Positions 7,345-16,536 of a stretch of 64,000 nt of DNA are shown piece after piece. The stretch is from contig NZ_BOMB01000009.1 of assembly GCF_016861975.1 (NCBI RefSeq), forward strand, positions 1-64,000, given 5' to 3'. The stretch is from Actinocatenispora rupis (GTDB lineage Bacteria > Actinomycetota > Actinomycetes > Mycobacteriales > Micromonosporaceae). The notes beneath the pieces are model-generated. The model was given only the letters and a program-made list of their open reading frames with translations. It had not been told where the DNA came from and did no database searches. Position 1 is the first letter of the stretch. Every line of letters begins with the position of its first letter. Made by a program: the position numbers and the translations under genes.

Positions 7345-8146
7345 CCTGCCCGGACCGAACCCCGGCGAGCCGTTTCCTTCATCTCCGGGGAATTGTCGGG
7401 CGCCGCTTACTCGGCGGGACGGTAAACCCGGGAAAGCTCCCGTCGCCGGATCTTTCACCACCCCGCGATCGGTCTGGTCCAGCGTCGAAAATGCTGGCGC
7501 GCGGGTGTCGGCGAGCCGCGTGGACGGTGCCCGGTGCTACGTGGATCCGTTCCCTGGCAGTACGTCTCGGGTCAACGAGGGTGGCTTCTCCGGGTGCCGC
7601 GGTTCAGTGGCCTGAACGGCTGGTGATCACAGTGGTGCGCTCGCGACACCCGGTGCGTCTCCGCAGGTGGGAACCGTGGGGCTCGCGAACGTCGGCGCGG
7701 TGGTACCGGCCTGAATCCTGATCCGAGGAATGGGTGTCGGGCGCACGATCACCCGCAATTCGTCACGCACTGGCGGTGCCGTGTGCCGCTCTTCTCGGCG
7801 TGCTGTTCCTTTCCGCATGTACAAGCAACGAAAGGAGTTCGGGTGACGCCCTCGTATGTGCACCGCAGACGACAAGAGCTGTCGCCGCGACCGGTTCACG
7901 AACGCGGGCGGCTCCTCCGGTAGGTGTCTCGGTGGGGCGACGCGGGGTGCGCGGTGGCACGCCGCGTCGCCGTACTGTCCGCCCTCACTGCTCCTTGCTC
8001 ATGCCGTACCCCTCTCTGCTCGCGTACGCCCGGTGGCACGCCGTGCTGTCCGCGGTCCGCCGTCATGGCGTACCCGTTTCGGCTCGGCGTACGCGAAAGG
8101 TAGTGGCGGCGCCTGTCACGGACCTGTCGCCGGGCGCTCGCGCCGG
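7345..8146. other. Gene-poor 800-bp interval with overlapping short ORFs
   Basis: Codon composition here is poorer in G/C at third positions than in real genes nearby. Three short overlapping reading possibilities lie at 7730-7923. GTG 7734 opens a frame whose first 30 residues look like a lipoprotein signal (A-L-A-V-P-C-A-A-L-L-G-V-L-F-L-S-A-C) but then reads as a shadow. ATG 7730 gives a 38-residue basic peptide ending at 7846. GTG 7843, preceded by AAAGGAG and overlapping that stop by GTGA, gives a 26-residue Arg-rich peptide ending at 7923. None matches a family I know. GGTGGCACGCCG occurs at about 7952 and again at about 8031, each followed by related sequence. Confidence 0.4.
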
Positions 8147-10882
8147 TCAGCGGATGGTGTCGAGCAGCTCGCGTACCTGGGTGACGCGGGGGTCGTCGGA
8201 CCGTTCGAGGATGGTGAGCGCGCGGCGGAGTACGTGCCGGGCCGGGGCGTGGTCGCCGGTCATGAGCAGCGCCCGGCCCTTGGCGATGAGCGCTCCGGCG
8301 ACCCCGGTGGCGTCGTCGATGTCGCCGAGCAGCGCGAGGGACTCGTCCGCGTACCGGATGGCGGTGTGTGGGTCGGCGCGGTCGACGGCGTTCTCGGCGA
8401 GGTTGGCGAGGGCGAGCGACTGCTGGTACGGGGCGCCGTGCCGGCGGTAGATGGCGAGCGCCTCGGTGTTGTGTTCGGCGGCGGAGTCGAGCGGTCCGGC
8501 GGTGCCTTCGGCGTTGGCGAGGTTGAGCAGCGAGTGGGCGAGGCGCAGGGGTCGAGGGCTGCGGCGGGCGGCGGCCACCGACCGCTCCAGGTACGGGATG
8601 GCGGAGTCGGCCCGGCCCCGGTTCGTGAGCTGGACGCCGATGGAGGACAGCACGGAGGAGACGGCGTGGTGGTCGCCGTTGTGTTCGGCGAGGGCGAGGG
8701 CCCGGCGCAGCCAGTCGTCGCCCAGCGCGGGGGTGGCGTGGTTGAGGGCGTTGCCGCGTTCGTGCCAGATCGAGGCGCGGGCCCGGTCGTCGCCGGACCG
8801 TTCGACCGCGGTCACGGCCAGCTCGGTGGTACGCAGCTGGTCGTCGATGTCGTGCGCCATCCCCTGGAACGGTCGCAGCAGGTACGCGAGCTGCCAGCAG
8901 TGCCGGTCGTACCCGCCGCCGGCGGTGGACTCGACGACCGCGACGAGCGTCCGCCGGGTCTCCCGGTACCAGGAGGTGGCGTCGTCGACGCCGTCGAAGG
9001 TGCCGGGCCGGATCGCTTCGGCGGGCGGGTCGGGCGCGGCCGGCGGTGCGGAGAACACGGCGGCGCGCGCGTGCCACAGCGTGTGCAGGTACCAGTCGTG
9101 CATCCGGCGTTCGGCGGCGTGCCGGTCGGCGGCCGGTTCCTCGGCCGCGCACAGTTCCGCGGCGTACGCGGCGAGCAGGTCGTGGGTGTGGTAGCGGTCG
9201 GGCCGGTCGTTGTCGACGAGGCTCATCGACACGAGGACGTCCAGCAGCGCGCGGGCGGGCCCCGGTCCGGTACCGAGCAGGGCGGCGGCGACGGCCGTCG
9301 TGACGTCCCCGCCGGGGTGCAGGCTGAGCAGCCGGAACGCGCGTGCCGCGGGCGCCGCGAGCCGCCGGTACGACCAGGAGAAGACGGTGCGCGGGTCGAT
9401 GTCCTCGTCGTACGGCTCGGCGAGGTGGTCGAGCCGCGTCGATCCGGTACGCAGCATCGCGACGAGCCCGGCGAGCGGCGTGTCGGGGAACCGGACGGCC
9501 TGCTCGGCGGCGACGACGAGCGCGAGCGGCAGCCGGCCGCACAGTTCGGCCAGGTCGGCGACGGCGGCCGGCTCGGCCCGCGCGCGGTCGGCGCCGACGA
9601 CCGTCGCCACCAGCGTCGCCGACTCGGCGGCGGACATCCCGCGTACGGGCCGGTGCCGGGCGCCGTCGCGTACGGCGAGGCCGCGGAGCTGGTTCCGGCT
9701 GGTGACGAGGACGAGGCTGGTACCGCCGGCCAGAAGTGGACGGACCTGGCCGGCGTCCCGGGCGTTGTCGAGGACGAGCAGCACGCGCCGACCGGCGAGC
9801 AGCGTACGCAGCAGCGCGGACCGTTCGGCGGCCTCGCGCGGCACCTCGGCGGCCGGTACGCCCAGCCCGCGCAGCACGGTGTCCAGCGCGGCGGCCGGGT
9901 CGAGCGGTTCGGCGGGGCCGAACCCGCCGAGGTCCAGGTGCAGCTGGCCGTCCGGGAACCGGTCGGCGATCCGGTGCGCCCACCGCAGCGCCAGCGAGGT
10001 CTTGCCGACGCCGCCCGGCCCGTGCAGCACGATCAGCCCGCCCGTACGGTCGAGCGCCGCGTCCAGGGCCGCGAGGTCGTCGTCCCGGCCGACGAACCGG
10101 TGCGTCTCCGGCGGCAGCTGCCGCGGTACCGCCCGGACCTGGGCCGGCGCGGGGGAGTCCTCGGCCAGCACATCCGCGTACGCCCGGCGCAGCGCCGGCG
10201 ACGGGTCCGACCCGAACTCGTCCGCCAACCGTTGCCGGATCTCGTGGTACGCGGCCAGCGCGTCGGCCGGCCTTCCCGCGGCGGCCAGCGCGGTCACCAG
10301 GCAGGTCCACAGCGACTCGCGCAGCGGGTACCGGCGGGTGAGGTCGGTGAGCTCGGCGACCAGGTCGCGGCCGTGGTCCCCGGCGTCGAGCCGCAGCCCG
10401 GCCAGCCGCTCCACCACCCCGAGGTACTGCTCGACCAGGGCCGGTGCGCGTTCCCGGAGCAGGGTGTCGGAGCCGGCGTCGACGAGCGGATCGCCGCGCC
10501 AGAGCCGGATCGCGGTGGTGAGCGTCGCCCGCGCCTCGTCCGCGGGCCGACCGGCCGCGGCGGCGGCGAGCCGCTGGAAGCGCAGTGCGTCGACCGCGTC
10601 GGCCGGCAGGTCCAGCCGGTACCCGCCCGGTGTGGTGCCGACGGTGTCCACGCCGATCCGGGCACGTACCCGGTTGATGAGGGTGTGCACGTTGGCGCGC
10701 GGGTGCTCGGGCGGCGCGTCGCCCCAGACCAGTTCGCTCAGTGTCCCGGTGGGGACGACGCGCCCGGCGGACAGGGCGAGCGTCGCCAGCAGGGCGCGCT
10801 GCCGGGTGCTCGGGACGGGCCGGAGGTGGCCGTCGACGCGGAGCTCGAACTCGCCGAGCAGCGCGATCCGCACCTCGACCAT
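8147..10882 (-). CDS. AfsR/SARP-type regulator: DNA-binding + BTAD + NB-ARC + TPR
   Basis: A 911-residue multidomain regulator. Residues 1-95 form an OmpR-type winged helix (M-V-E-V-R-I-A-L-L-G-E-F-E-L start), about 95-245 the bacterial transcriptional activation domain, then an NB-ARC ATPase with P-loop G-P-G-G-V-G-K-T near residue 289, V-L-L-V-L-D-N-A-R-D as Walker B, and G-R-L-P-L-A-L as the GLPL-like motif; the C-terminal third is TPR repeats. Such proteins activate secondary-metabolism or transport genes through direct repeats. GGTGG precedes the ATG. Its neighbour across the intergenic region is an MFS exporter, a likely target. A paralogue of the same layout is at 40660-43377. Confidence 0.92.
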   Translation of the reverse strand: MVEVRIALLGEFELRVDGHLRPVPSTRQRALLATLALSAGRVVPTGTLSELVWGDAPPEHPRANVHTLINRVRARIGVDTVGTTPGGYRLDLPADAVDALRFQRLAAAAAGRPADEARATLTTAIRLWRGDPLVDAGSDTLLRERAPALVEQYLGVVERLAGLRLDAGDHGRDLVAELTDLTRRYPLRESLWTCLVTALAAAGRPADALAAYHEIRQRLADEFGSDPSPALRRAYADVLAEDSPAPAQVRAVPRQLPPETHRFVGRDDDLAALDAALDRTGGLIVLHGPGGVGKTSLALRWAHRIADRFPDGQLHLDLGGFGPAEPLDPAAALDTVLRGLGVPAAEVPREAAERSALLRTLLAGRRVLLVLDNARDAGQVRPLLAGGTSLVLVTSRNQLRGLAVRDGARHRPVRGMSAAESATLVATVVGADRARAEPAAVADLAELCGRLPLALVVAAEQAVRFPDTPLAGLVAMLRTGSTRLDHLAEPYDEDIDPRTVFSWSYRRLAAPAARAFRLLSLHPGGDVTTAVAAALLGTGPGPARALLDVLVSMSLVDNDRPDRYHTHDLLAAYAAELCAAEEPAADRHAAERRMHDWYLHTLWHARAAVFSAPPAAPDPPAEAIRPGTFDGVDDATSWYRETRRTLVAVVESTAGGGYDRHCWQLAYLLRPFQGMAHDIDDQLRTTELAVTAVERSGDDRARASIWHERGNALNHATPALGDDWLRRALALAEHNGDHHAVSSVLSSIGVQLTNRGRADSAIPYLERSVAAARRSPRPLRLAHSLLNLANAEGTAGPLDSAAEHNTEALAIYRRHGAPYQQSLALANLAENAVDRADPHTAIRYADESLALLGDIDDATGVAGALIAKGRALLMTGDHAPARHVLRRALTILERSDDPRVTQVRELLDTIR

Positions 10883-11025
10883 GCACCCACCTTCGCCGTG
10901 CCCACGCTCGCGGGTCGGCGGTCGACCCGGCGCCACGGGCGGTCGGCGACCGGTTCCGACGGAGGGCTGGCCCCCGATGATATCGACGCGCCGGTCCGGG
11001 CCGATCCGACCTGCCCGTGCGTCGC

Positions 11026-11047
11026 GGTGACAGGGCGGTGACAGGGC
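11026..11047. promoter_or_regulatory. Tandem 11-bp direct repeat, candidate SARP binding site
   Basis: GGTGACAGGGC occurs twice head to tail at 11026-11036 and 11037-11047. SARP activators are known to bind heptamer direct repeats at 11-bp spacing, one helical turn. It lies in the divergent region between the AfsR-like gene and the MFS gene, 59 bp before the MFS start. Function is inferred. Confidence 0.5.
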
Positions 11048-11106
11048 CCGGCGAGGCCTCCGTCGTACCGTGCCGGCTGGTACGCGGGGGTCGGGGAGGG
11101 GGAGAC

Positions 11107-12330
11107 ATGGACGTCGCGCAGGCGGGGACGGCGCGCCGGGTCGGGTTCGGGACGGTACTCCGGGTCGCGGAGTTCCGGTCGATGTGGTTTGCGGAGATCC
11201 TGTCGATCTTCGGCGACCAGCTCGCCCGGGTCGCGCTGTCCGTCCTCGTGTACGGGCAGACCCGGTCCGCGCTGCTCAGCGGCCTGGCGTACGCGATGAC
11301 GTTCGTGCCGTCGCTGCTCGGCGGGATGGTGCTGACCGGGCTGGCCGACCGTTTCCCGCGGCGTACGGTCATGGTCGGGACGGATGTCGCGCGCTTCGCG
11401 CTGGTGGGGCTGGCCGCGGTGCCGCAGCTGCCGCTCGGGGTGATGGTCGCGCTGGTCGCGTGCCTCTCCCTGCTGAACCCGCCGTTCAAGGCCGCGCAGC
11501 TCGCCCTCCTCCCGCAGGTACTGACCGGCGAACGGTTCCCGGTCGGGCTGGCGCTGCGCAACATCACGTCGCAGTCCGCGCAGCTCGCCGGGTTCGCCGG
11601 CGGCGGCGCGCTGATGGTGGCGGTGGATCCGCACGTCGCGCTGCTGGTCGACGCGCTGACGTTCCTGCTGTCCGCCCTGCTCGTACGGCACGGGGTCGCG
11701 GCGCGGCCGGCCGCCGCGTCGGGTGGCCCGCGGCGCTCGCCACTGGCCGCGATCGGGGTCGGCGCCCGGATCGCGTTCGGTACCGCGACACTGCGCGCGC
11801 TGGTCCTGTTCACCTGGGCGGCCGGCTTCGTCCCCGTGTACGAGGGGCTCGCCGCGCCGTACGCCGCTGTGCTGGGCGGCGGCTCGCTCACGGTGGGCCT
11901 GATCCTCGCGAGCGATCCGCTCGGCAGCGTAATCGGCGCGTTCTGCTACGCCCGCTGGGTGCCCGAGTCGGTACGGCCCCGGCTGACCGCGCCGCTCACT
12001 CTGCTGGCGCCCGTACCCTTGCTGGTCTGCTTCCTGCATCCCGGGATCGTGGTGTCGGTGGTGCTGTTCGTCCTGGCCGGCGGGCTCGGCACGGTGGCGC
12101 TGCTGCAGGCGACCGCGTCGCTGACCGTGGCAGTACCGGACGACGTGCGCGGGCAGGTGCTCGGCGTGTCCAACACGGGCCTCACCACCGTGATGGGCCT
12201 CGCGCCGCTGCTCGGCGGGGTCCTCGCCGACCGCCTCGGCTCCGCCGCCACCATCGGTACGTTCGGGGTGGCCGGCGTGGTCCTCGGCGCCGCGCTCGCC
12301 TGGGCCTGGCACCGCGCCCGGCCCCGCTGA
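11107..12330 (+). CDS. MFS transporter (EntS/macrolide-efflux type)
   Basis: A 407-residue major facilitator protein with about twelve hydrophobic segments and the short MFS_3-like layout of exporters such as EntS. The loop 2-3 motif reads G-L-A-D-R-F-P-R-R-T. A second copy G-V-L-A-D-R-L-G lies near residue 375. A strong GGGAGGGGGAG precedes the ATG. It is divergent from an AfsR-like regulator with SARP-like repeats between them, suggesting regulated drug or metabolite export; substrate unknown. Confidence 0.88.
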   Translation: MDVAQAGTARRVGFGTVLRVAEFRSMWFAEILSIFGDQLARVALSVLVYGQTRSALLSGLAYAMTFVPSLLGGMVLTGLADRFPRRTVMVGTDVARFALVGLAAVPQLPLGVMVALVACLSLLNPPFKAAQLALLPQVLTGERFPVGLALRNITSQSAQLAGFAGGGALMVAVDPHVALLVDALTFLLSALLVRHGVAARPAAASGGPRRSPLAAIGVGARIAFGTATLRALVLFTWAAGFVPVYEGLAAPYAAVLGGGSLTVGLILASDPLGSVIGAFCYARWVPESVRPRLTAPLTLLAPVPLLVCFLHPGIVVSVVLFVLAGGLGTVALLQATASLTVAVPDDVRGQVLGVSNTGLTTVMGLAPLLGGVLADRLGSAATIGTFGVAGVVLGAALAWAWHRARPR

Positions 12331-12385
12331 CCCTTGTGGCGCAACGGAAGTCGGCCGGCGCGGCGCCGCGGTTCCGCCGGCAGTG

Positions 12386-13426
12386 TCAGGTCGCGGCGAG
12401 GTGGTCGAGCAGCGCGGCGCGGAACGCGGCCGGCTGGTCGAGGTGCGGCCCGTGCCCGGAGTCCGCCACCACGACCTCCCGGTACGCACCGTACGTGTCG
12501 AGCACCGCCCGGGTCTGCGCCACCATCGGCTGCGGCGGGTACGCCTCGGCGCCCGGCCAGCCCGGGACCGCGCCGAGCTGCCCCAGGTACGCCAGGTCGT
12601 ACAGCGAGGTGTCGGAGACGATCACGTCGTCCGCGCCGCGCAGCCAGAGTACCGGGGGCTTGGGGTCCACTGTGGACAGATCGGCGATCCGGAAGTGGTT
12701 GGGGGACATGGTGTTGAGCACGCCGCGGCTGCCCGGCGCGATGCCCGGCCACACCTCGGTCGGTACGCTGTCGCCCGGGTAGTGGTCGTCGCCGGTCCGG
12801 GTGGACAGCATCGACGCGACGAGCATGTCCAGGTGTGCCGGTACGTGCGGCGGCTTCACGTAGTGCGCGAGCAGTACCTGCCGGGGCGACAGCGGCGAGT
12901 CGTCGCCCGTGTCGCCGTCCGCCAGCCGCCGGACGAACTCCGGGTTCGCCGTGCCCGCACCGGATCCCGCGCCGGACGGGTCGTACGGCACGCCGTCGAC
13001 GCCGCGCGTCCCGCCGAAACCGAACGGGGACACCGGATTCACCAGCGTCAGCGACGCGATCGCGGCCGGCGCGCGGAGCAGGTACCGCAGCAGTACGCCG
13101 CCGCCCAGGCTCCAGCCGACCAGGTGCACCGGGGCGAGGTCCAGTGTGGACACCAGCGCGGCGAGGTCGTCGGCGTAGTCGTCGAGCCCGCGGGTCGCGT
13201 CGACCGGCGCCGGGTCGGTGTCACCGAAACCCCGCAGGTCCACCGCCATCGGCCGGTACCCGTCCGGCAGCGCCAGCATCGTCTCCTGCCAGAACGCGGC
13301 CGACGACACGTTGCCGTGCACGAACAGCACCGGCGCACCGGTACGACCCGGGACGGTGAGTACGTTGACGCCCAGCCGTGTCGTGTCGACCCGGCGCGCG
13401 GTGACGCCGGGCAGCAGCGGGATCAT
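12386..13426 (-). CDS. Alpha/beta-fold hydrolase
   Basis: A 346-residue alpha/beta hydrolase. The oxyanion segment is L-F-V-H-G-N, the nucleophile elbow G-W-S-L-G-G is near residue 117, and the catalytic His lies in D-S-G-H-G-P-H-L near the C-terminus, with a likely acid in R-G-A-D-D. The sequence allows an esterase, lactonase or similar. GGGGAG precedes ATG 13426. It is the third gene of a minus-strand set after a 3-hydroxybutyrate dehydrogenase and a second hydrolase, so a hydroxyacyl-ester substrate is plausible but unproven. Confidence 0.85.
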   Translation of the reverse strand: MIPLLPGVTARRVDTTRLGVNVLTVPGRTGAPVLFVHGNVSSAAFWQETMLALPDGYRPMAVDLRGFGDTDPAPVDATRGLDDYADDLAALVSTLDLAPVHLVGWSLGGGVLLRYLLRAPAAIASLTLVNPVSPFGFGGTRGVDGVPYDPSGAGSGAGTANPEFVRRLADGDTGDDSPLSPRQVLLAHYVKPPHVPAHLDMLVASMLSTRTGDDHYPGDSVPTEVWPGIAPGSRGVLNTMSPNHFRIADLSTVDPKPPVLWLRGADDVIVSDTSLYDLAYLGQLGAVPGWPGAEAYPPQPMVAQTRAVLDTYGAYREVVVADSGHGPHLDQPAAFRAALLDHLAAT

Positions 13427-13504
13427 CGCGCGCTCCCCTTGGATTCCTTGTGGCGCAGCGCTTCCACGACAGTCCACATGCGACACATCGGTGCCTCCGT
13501 CGGG

Positions 13505-14326
13505 TCAGAGATGCGCGGCGACGGCGGTCGCGCCGGCCCCGCCGAGCAGGATCGTGTAGTGGTTCGTGCCGTCGACCGTCCGGACCGGCAGCCGGTCGGC
13601 GAGCACCTCCGGATCCGGGTACAGCGCGGGTTTCGCCCCGAGCATCCCGTACTCCGCGCGCAGCAGTACGGCGTCGTGCCGCAGCCGTTCCCACGCCCCG
13701 CGCAACGCGGTACCGGCGAACGTGTCGACCGAGTCGGCGCGCACCGCGTCGGCGGACACCTTGCTCGCCAGTTCCGGTGGCGTACCGGTGAGGTCGTAGT
13801 CCACATAGGACTCGATGTCCGGCGTCCAGTCGCCGAGCGCGGGATGCCGGCGCCAGAAGTCGCGGTGTGCCTCGACGCTCGCGAACCGCATCGCGAGCCG
13901 TGTCGCGGCCGGGCCGATCACCGCCTCGATCCGTTCGTCGTCGGTGTCGCCCGGCGGCATCGGCAGCGGCGGGCCGCCGTCCACCAGGACCAGCCGGGAC
14001 ACCCGCGCCGGAAACAGGTCCGCGAGTACGAGCGCGACGAAGCCGCCCATCGAGTGCCCCGCCACCACCGCGGTGTCCACCCCGAGCGCGTCGAGCACGG
14101 CGATCCCGTCGGCGGCGTGCGCGGCCATCCCGTACGGTCCGGGCGCGGTCGAGTCGCCGCGGCCACGCAGATCCGGTGCCACCACACGGATCCCGGGCGG
14201 GATCCGGTCCGCCACCGCGCGCCAGGCGAGATGGTTCGCGGTGATGCCGTGCAGGGCCAGCACCGTACGCGGCCCGTCGCCCCACACCCGTACGGTCAGC
14301 TCGCCGCCCGCGACCGGAATCCTCAC
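13505..14326 (-). CDS. Alpha/beta hydrolase coupled to 3-hydroxybutyrate dehydrogenase
   Basis: A 273-residue alpha/beta hydrolase with oxyanion motif L-H-G-I-T-A-N, nucleophile G-H-S-M-G-G near residue 98, and a C-terminal catalytic region G-T-N-H-Y-T. The GTG at 14326 is preferred: it overlaps the dehydrogenase stop as GTGA and GGAG lies six bases upstream; an ATG at 14338 is the alternative. It may release hydroxybutyrate-type products for the coupled dehydrogenase, but the substrate cannot be read from the sequence. Confidence 0.85.
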   Translation of the reverse strand: MRIPVAGGELTVRVWGDGPRTVLALHGITANHLAWRAVADRIPPGIRVVAPDLRGRGDSTAPGPYGMAAHAADGIAVLDALGVDTAVVAGHSMGGFVALVLADLFPARVSRLVLVDGGPPLPMPPGDTDDERIEAVIGPAATRLAMRFASVEAHRDFWRRHPALGDWTPDIESYVDYDLTGTPPELASKVSADAVRADSVDTFAGTALRGAWERLRHDAVLLRAEYGMLGAKPALYPDPEVLADRLPVRTVDGTNHYTILLGGAGATAVAAHL

Positions 14327-15063
14327 CGCGCACTCCATCCACCGTCGATGACCAGGGACGTACCGTTGACGAACGACGCCTCCGGCGAGCACAGGTACGC
14401 GACCGCCGCGGCCACCTCGTCCGGCTCGATCAAGCGCTTGATGGCCGGCTCGGTCAGCATGACCTCCTCGACCACCCGCGACTCCGGGATGCCGTGCGCG
14501 GCGGCCTGCGCGGCGATCTGCCCCTCCACCAACGGAGTCCGCACGTACGCCGGGCAGACGGTGTTCGACGTGACGCCGCGCGGCCCGCCCTCCAGCGCGA
14601 TCACCTTCGACAGCCCCTCGGTCGCGTGCTTCGCCGCCACGTACGCACTCTTGTACGCCGAGGCGCGCAGCCCGTGCACCGACGACACGTGCACGACGCG
14701 ACCCCACGAGCGCGCGTACATGCCCGGCAGCAGTGCGCGGGCGAGCAGGAACGGCGCCTCCACCATCAGCGTCATGATCTCGCGGAACCGGTCCGGCGGG
14801 AACTCCTCCACCGGCGCCACGTACTGGATGCCCGCGCAGTTCACCAGGACGTCCGCGTCAAGGTCCACTGTGGACAGCGTTGCGGTGTCGGTCAGGTCCG
14901 TGACGAGCGCCTGTCCCCCCAACCGCTCCGCGGCAGCCCGGACCCGGTCGTCCCGGTCGACCAGCACCACCGCGGCACCGTCCGCCGCCAGCCGCGCCGC
15001 GCACGCCGCGCCGATCCCCGACGCCGCACCGGTCACCACCGCCGTACGCCCGCTCAGCCCCAT
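14323..15063 (-). CDS. bdhA: 3-hydroxybutyrate dehydrogenase (SDR family), copy 1
   Basis: A 246-residue short-chain dehydrogenase. The NAD-binding motif is T-G-A-A-S-G-I-G (11-18), N-C-A-G lies near residue 88, and the catalytic Tyr-Lys is in Y-K-S-A-Y-V-A-A-K. The flanking H-G-L-R-A-S-A and T-P-L-V-E-G-Q-I-A motifs are typical of D-3-hydroxybutyrate dehydrogenases, which oxidise 3-hydroxybutyrate to acetoacetate. It is first in an operon with two alpha/beta hydrolases. A second copy with the same motifs lies at 46276-47028 in a different context. Confidence 0.87.
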   Translation of the reverse strand: MGLSGRTAVVTGAASGIGAACAARLAADGAAVVLVDRDDRVRAAAERLGGQALVTDLTDTATLSTVDLDADVLVNCAGIQYVAPVEEFPPDRFREIMTLMVEAPFLLARALLPGMYARSWGRVVHVSSVHGLRASAYKSAYVAAKHATEGLSKVIALEGGPRGVTSNTVCPAYVRTPLVEGQIAAQAAAHGIPESRVVEEVMLTEPAIKRLIEPDEVAAAVAYLCSPEASFVNGTSLVIDGGWSAR

Positions 15064-15318
15064 CCCGCACCCCGAACCGCCGCCCCCGGCACCCGCATCA
15101 CCCCATGGTCACGCCCGCCCCGCACCCCGTCAATCCACCGCACCGCCCGGGGTACGGCGGTGCGGCAGGTGTCCGGGGTGCCGTTCGCCCGGCGCCGCGG
15201 GGAGCGGCACGGACCCGCAGCCGCTGGGCCCGTCGGTCGTCGTCTTCGCCGGGGCCGGGCCAGCCGGGCTCAGCGACCGATGTCCGCGCCACGACTCCCT
15301 CCGCACCACCGGACGTGT

Positions 15319-16536
15319 CTACTGTGGACGGCGCAGCCGGCGGGCGCGGGACTCCAGGTGGCGCTGTTCGGCGAGGCTGGCGGTGGCCTTGGCGGCAGCC
15401 CGGTAGTCGTCGTACGCGCCGGCCCGGTCGCCGGCACGTTCGCGGAGGTGGGCGCGGACGGACAGGAGCCGGTGGTGCCCGGCCATCCGCGCATCACCGT
15501 CCAATGTGGACAACAAGGCGAGTCCGGCGGCCGGGCCGTCCGTCTCGGCGAGGGCGACCGCGCGGTTGAGGGTGACGACCGGGTTGGGCGCGATGCGTTC
15601 GAGGATCAGGTAGAGCGCGTGCACCTGCGCCCAGTTCGTCTCGGCGGCGGTGGCCGCGTCGGCGTGCGTGGCGGCGATCGCGGCCTGCAACTGGTACGGC
15701 CCGAGGTCGGGTCCGGCGAGCGCCTCCTTGACCAGCGCGGTGCCCTCGTCGATCAGCGCGCGGTCCCACACCGTACGGTCCTGGTCGGCGAGCGGGACGA
15801 GGTCACCGGTCGCGGTGGTACGGGCGGCGCGGCGGGCGTGGGTGAGCAGCATCAGCGCGAGCAGTCCGGTCACCTCGTCGTCGTCCGGGAGCTGCGCGCG
15901 CACCATCCGGGTCAGCCGGATCGCCTCCCGGGCAAGGTCCGTACGGTGCAGCCCGGCGCCGGCCGACACCGTGTACCCCTCGTTGAAGATCAGGTAGAGC
16001 ACGTGCAGGACGACCCGCAGCCGCTCGGCGCGTTCGACCTCGTCGGGCAGCCGGAACGTGCTGCCGGCGGCCCGGATGCGCTGCTTGGCCCGGCTGATCC
16101 GCGCCGCCATCGTCGCCTCCGGTACGAGGAAGGCGCGGGCGATCTCGGCGGTCGTGAGCCCGCCGACGGCGCGCAGCGTGAGCGCGGTCTGCGACGCCGG
16201 GGTGAGCGTCGGGTGGCAGCACAGGTACAGCAGCACCAGCGTGTCGTCGGCGTCCGGTACGTCCGCCGGCACGGTCTCGGCGGCCGTCGCCGACTCGCGT
16301 TCCCGCCGGGCGTGGTCGCTGCGTACCTGGTCGATGAGGCGGCGGGAGGCCACGGTCGCCAGCCATCCGCGCGGATTGTCCGGTACGCCCTCGGCCGGCC
16401 ACTGCACGACCGCGGCGAGTACGGCCTCCTGCACGGCGTCCTCGCAGCCCTCGAAGCGCCCGTACCGGCGGACGAGGGTGCCGAGGACCTGCGGCGCGAG
16501 CGTGCGCAGCAGGTCCTCGACGGGTGGTGCGGTCAT
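15319..16536 (-). CDS. ECF42-type RNA polymerase sigma factor
   Basis: A 405-residue extracytoplasmic-function sigma factor with sigma2 (D-A-V-Q-E-A-V-L, N-P-R-G-W-L-A-T-V-A) and sigma4 (L-T-T-A-E-I-A-R-A-F-L-V-P-E-A-T-M-A-A-R-I-S-R-A-K) within the first 175 residues, then a long C-terminal extension beginning R-V-V-L-H-V-L-Y-L-I-F-N-E-G-Y. That extension and the partner DGPF gene define group ECF42, which has no classical anti-sigma factor. Its ATG overlaps the stop of the upstream DGPF gene (ATGA), so both are one operon. The promoter region carries a pair of facing GTCTTGACA repeats. Confidence 0.92.
   Translation of the reverse strand: MTAPPVEDLLRTLAPQVLGTLVRRYGRFEGCEDAVQEAVLAAVVQWPAEGVPDNPRGWLATVASRRLIDQVRSDHARRERESATAAETVPADVPDADDTLVLLYLCCHPTLTPASQTALTLRAVGGLTTAEIARAFLVPEATMAARISRAKQRIRAAGSTFRLPDEVERAERLRVVLHVLYLIFNEGYTVSAGAGLHRTDLAREAIRLTRMVRAQLPDDDEVTGLLALMLLTHARRAARTTATGDLVPLADQDRTVWDRALIDEGTALVKEALAGPDLGPYQLQAAIAATHADAATAAETNWAQVHALYLILERIAPNPVVTLNRAVALAETDGPAAGLALLSTLDGDARMAGHHRLLSVRAHLRERAGDRAGAYDDYRAAAKATASLAEQRHLESRARRLRRPQ

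Noticed and set aside
7896-11891. A 1331-residue minus-strand open frame across the AfsR-like gene and its exporter.
   Set aside because: It conflicts with the AfsR-like and MFS genes, whose domains are clear, and has an Arg/Pro/Ala-rich shadow composition.
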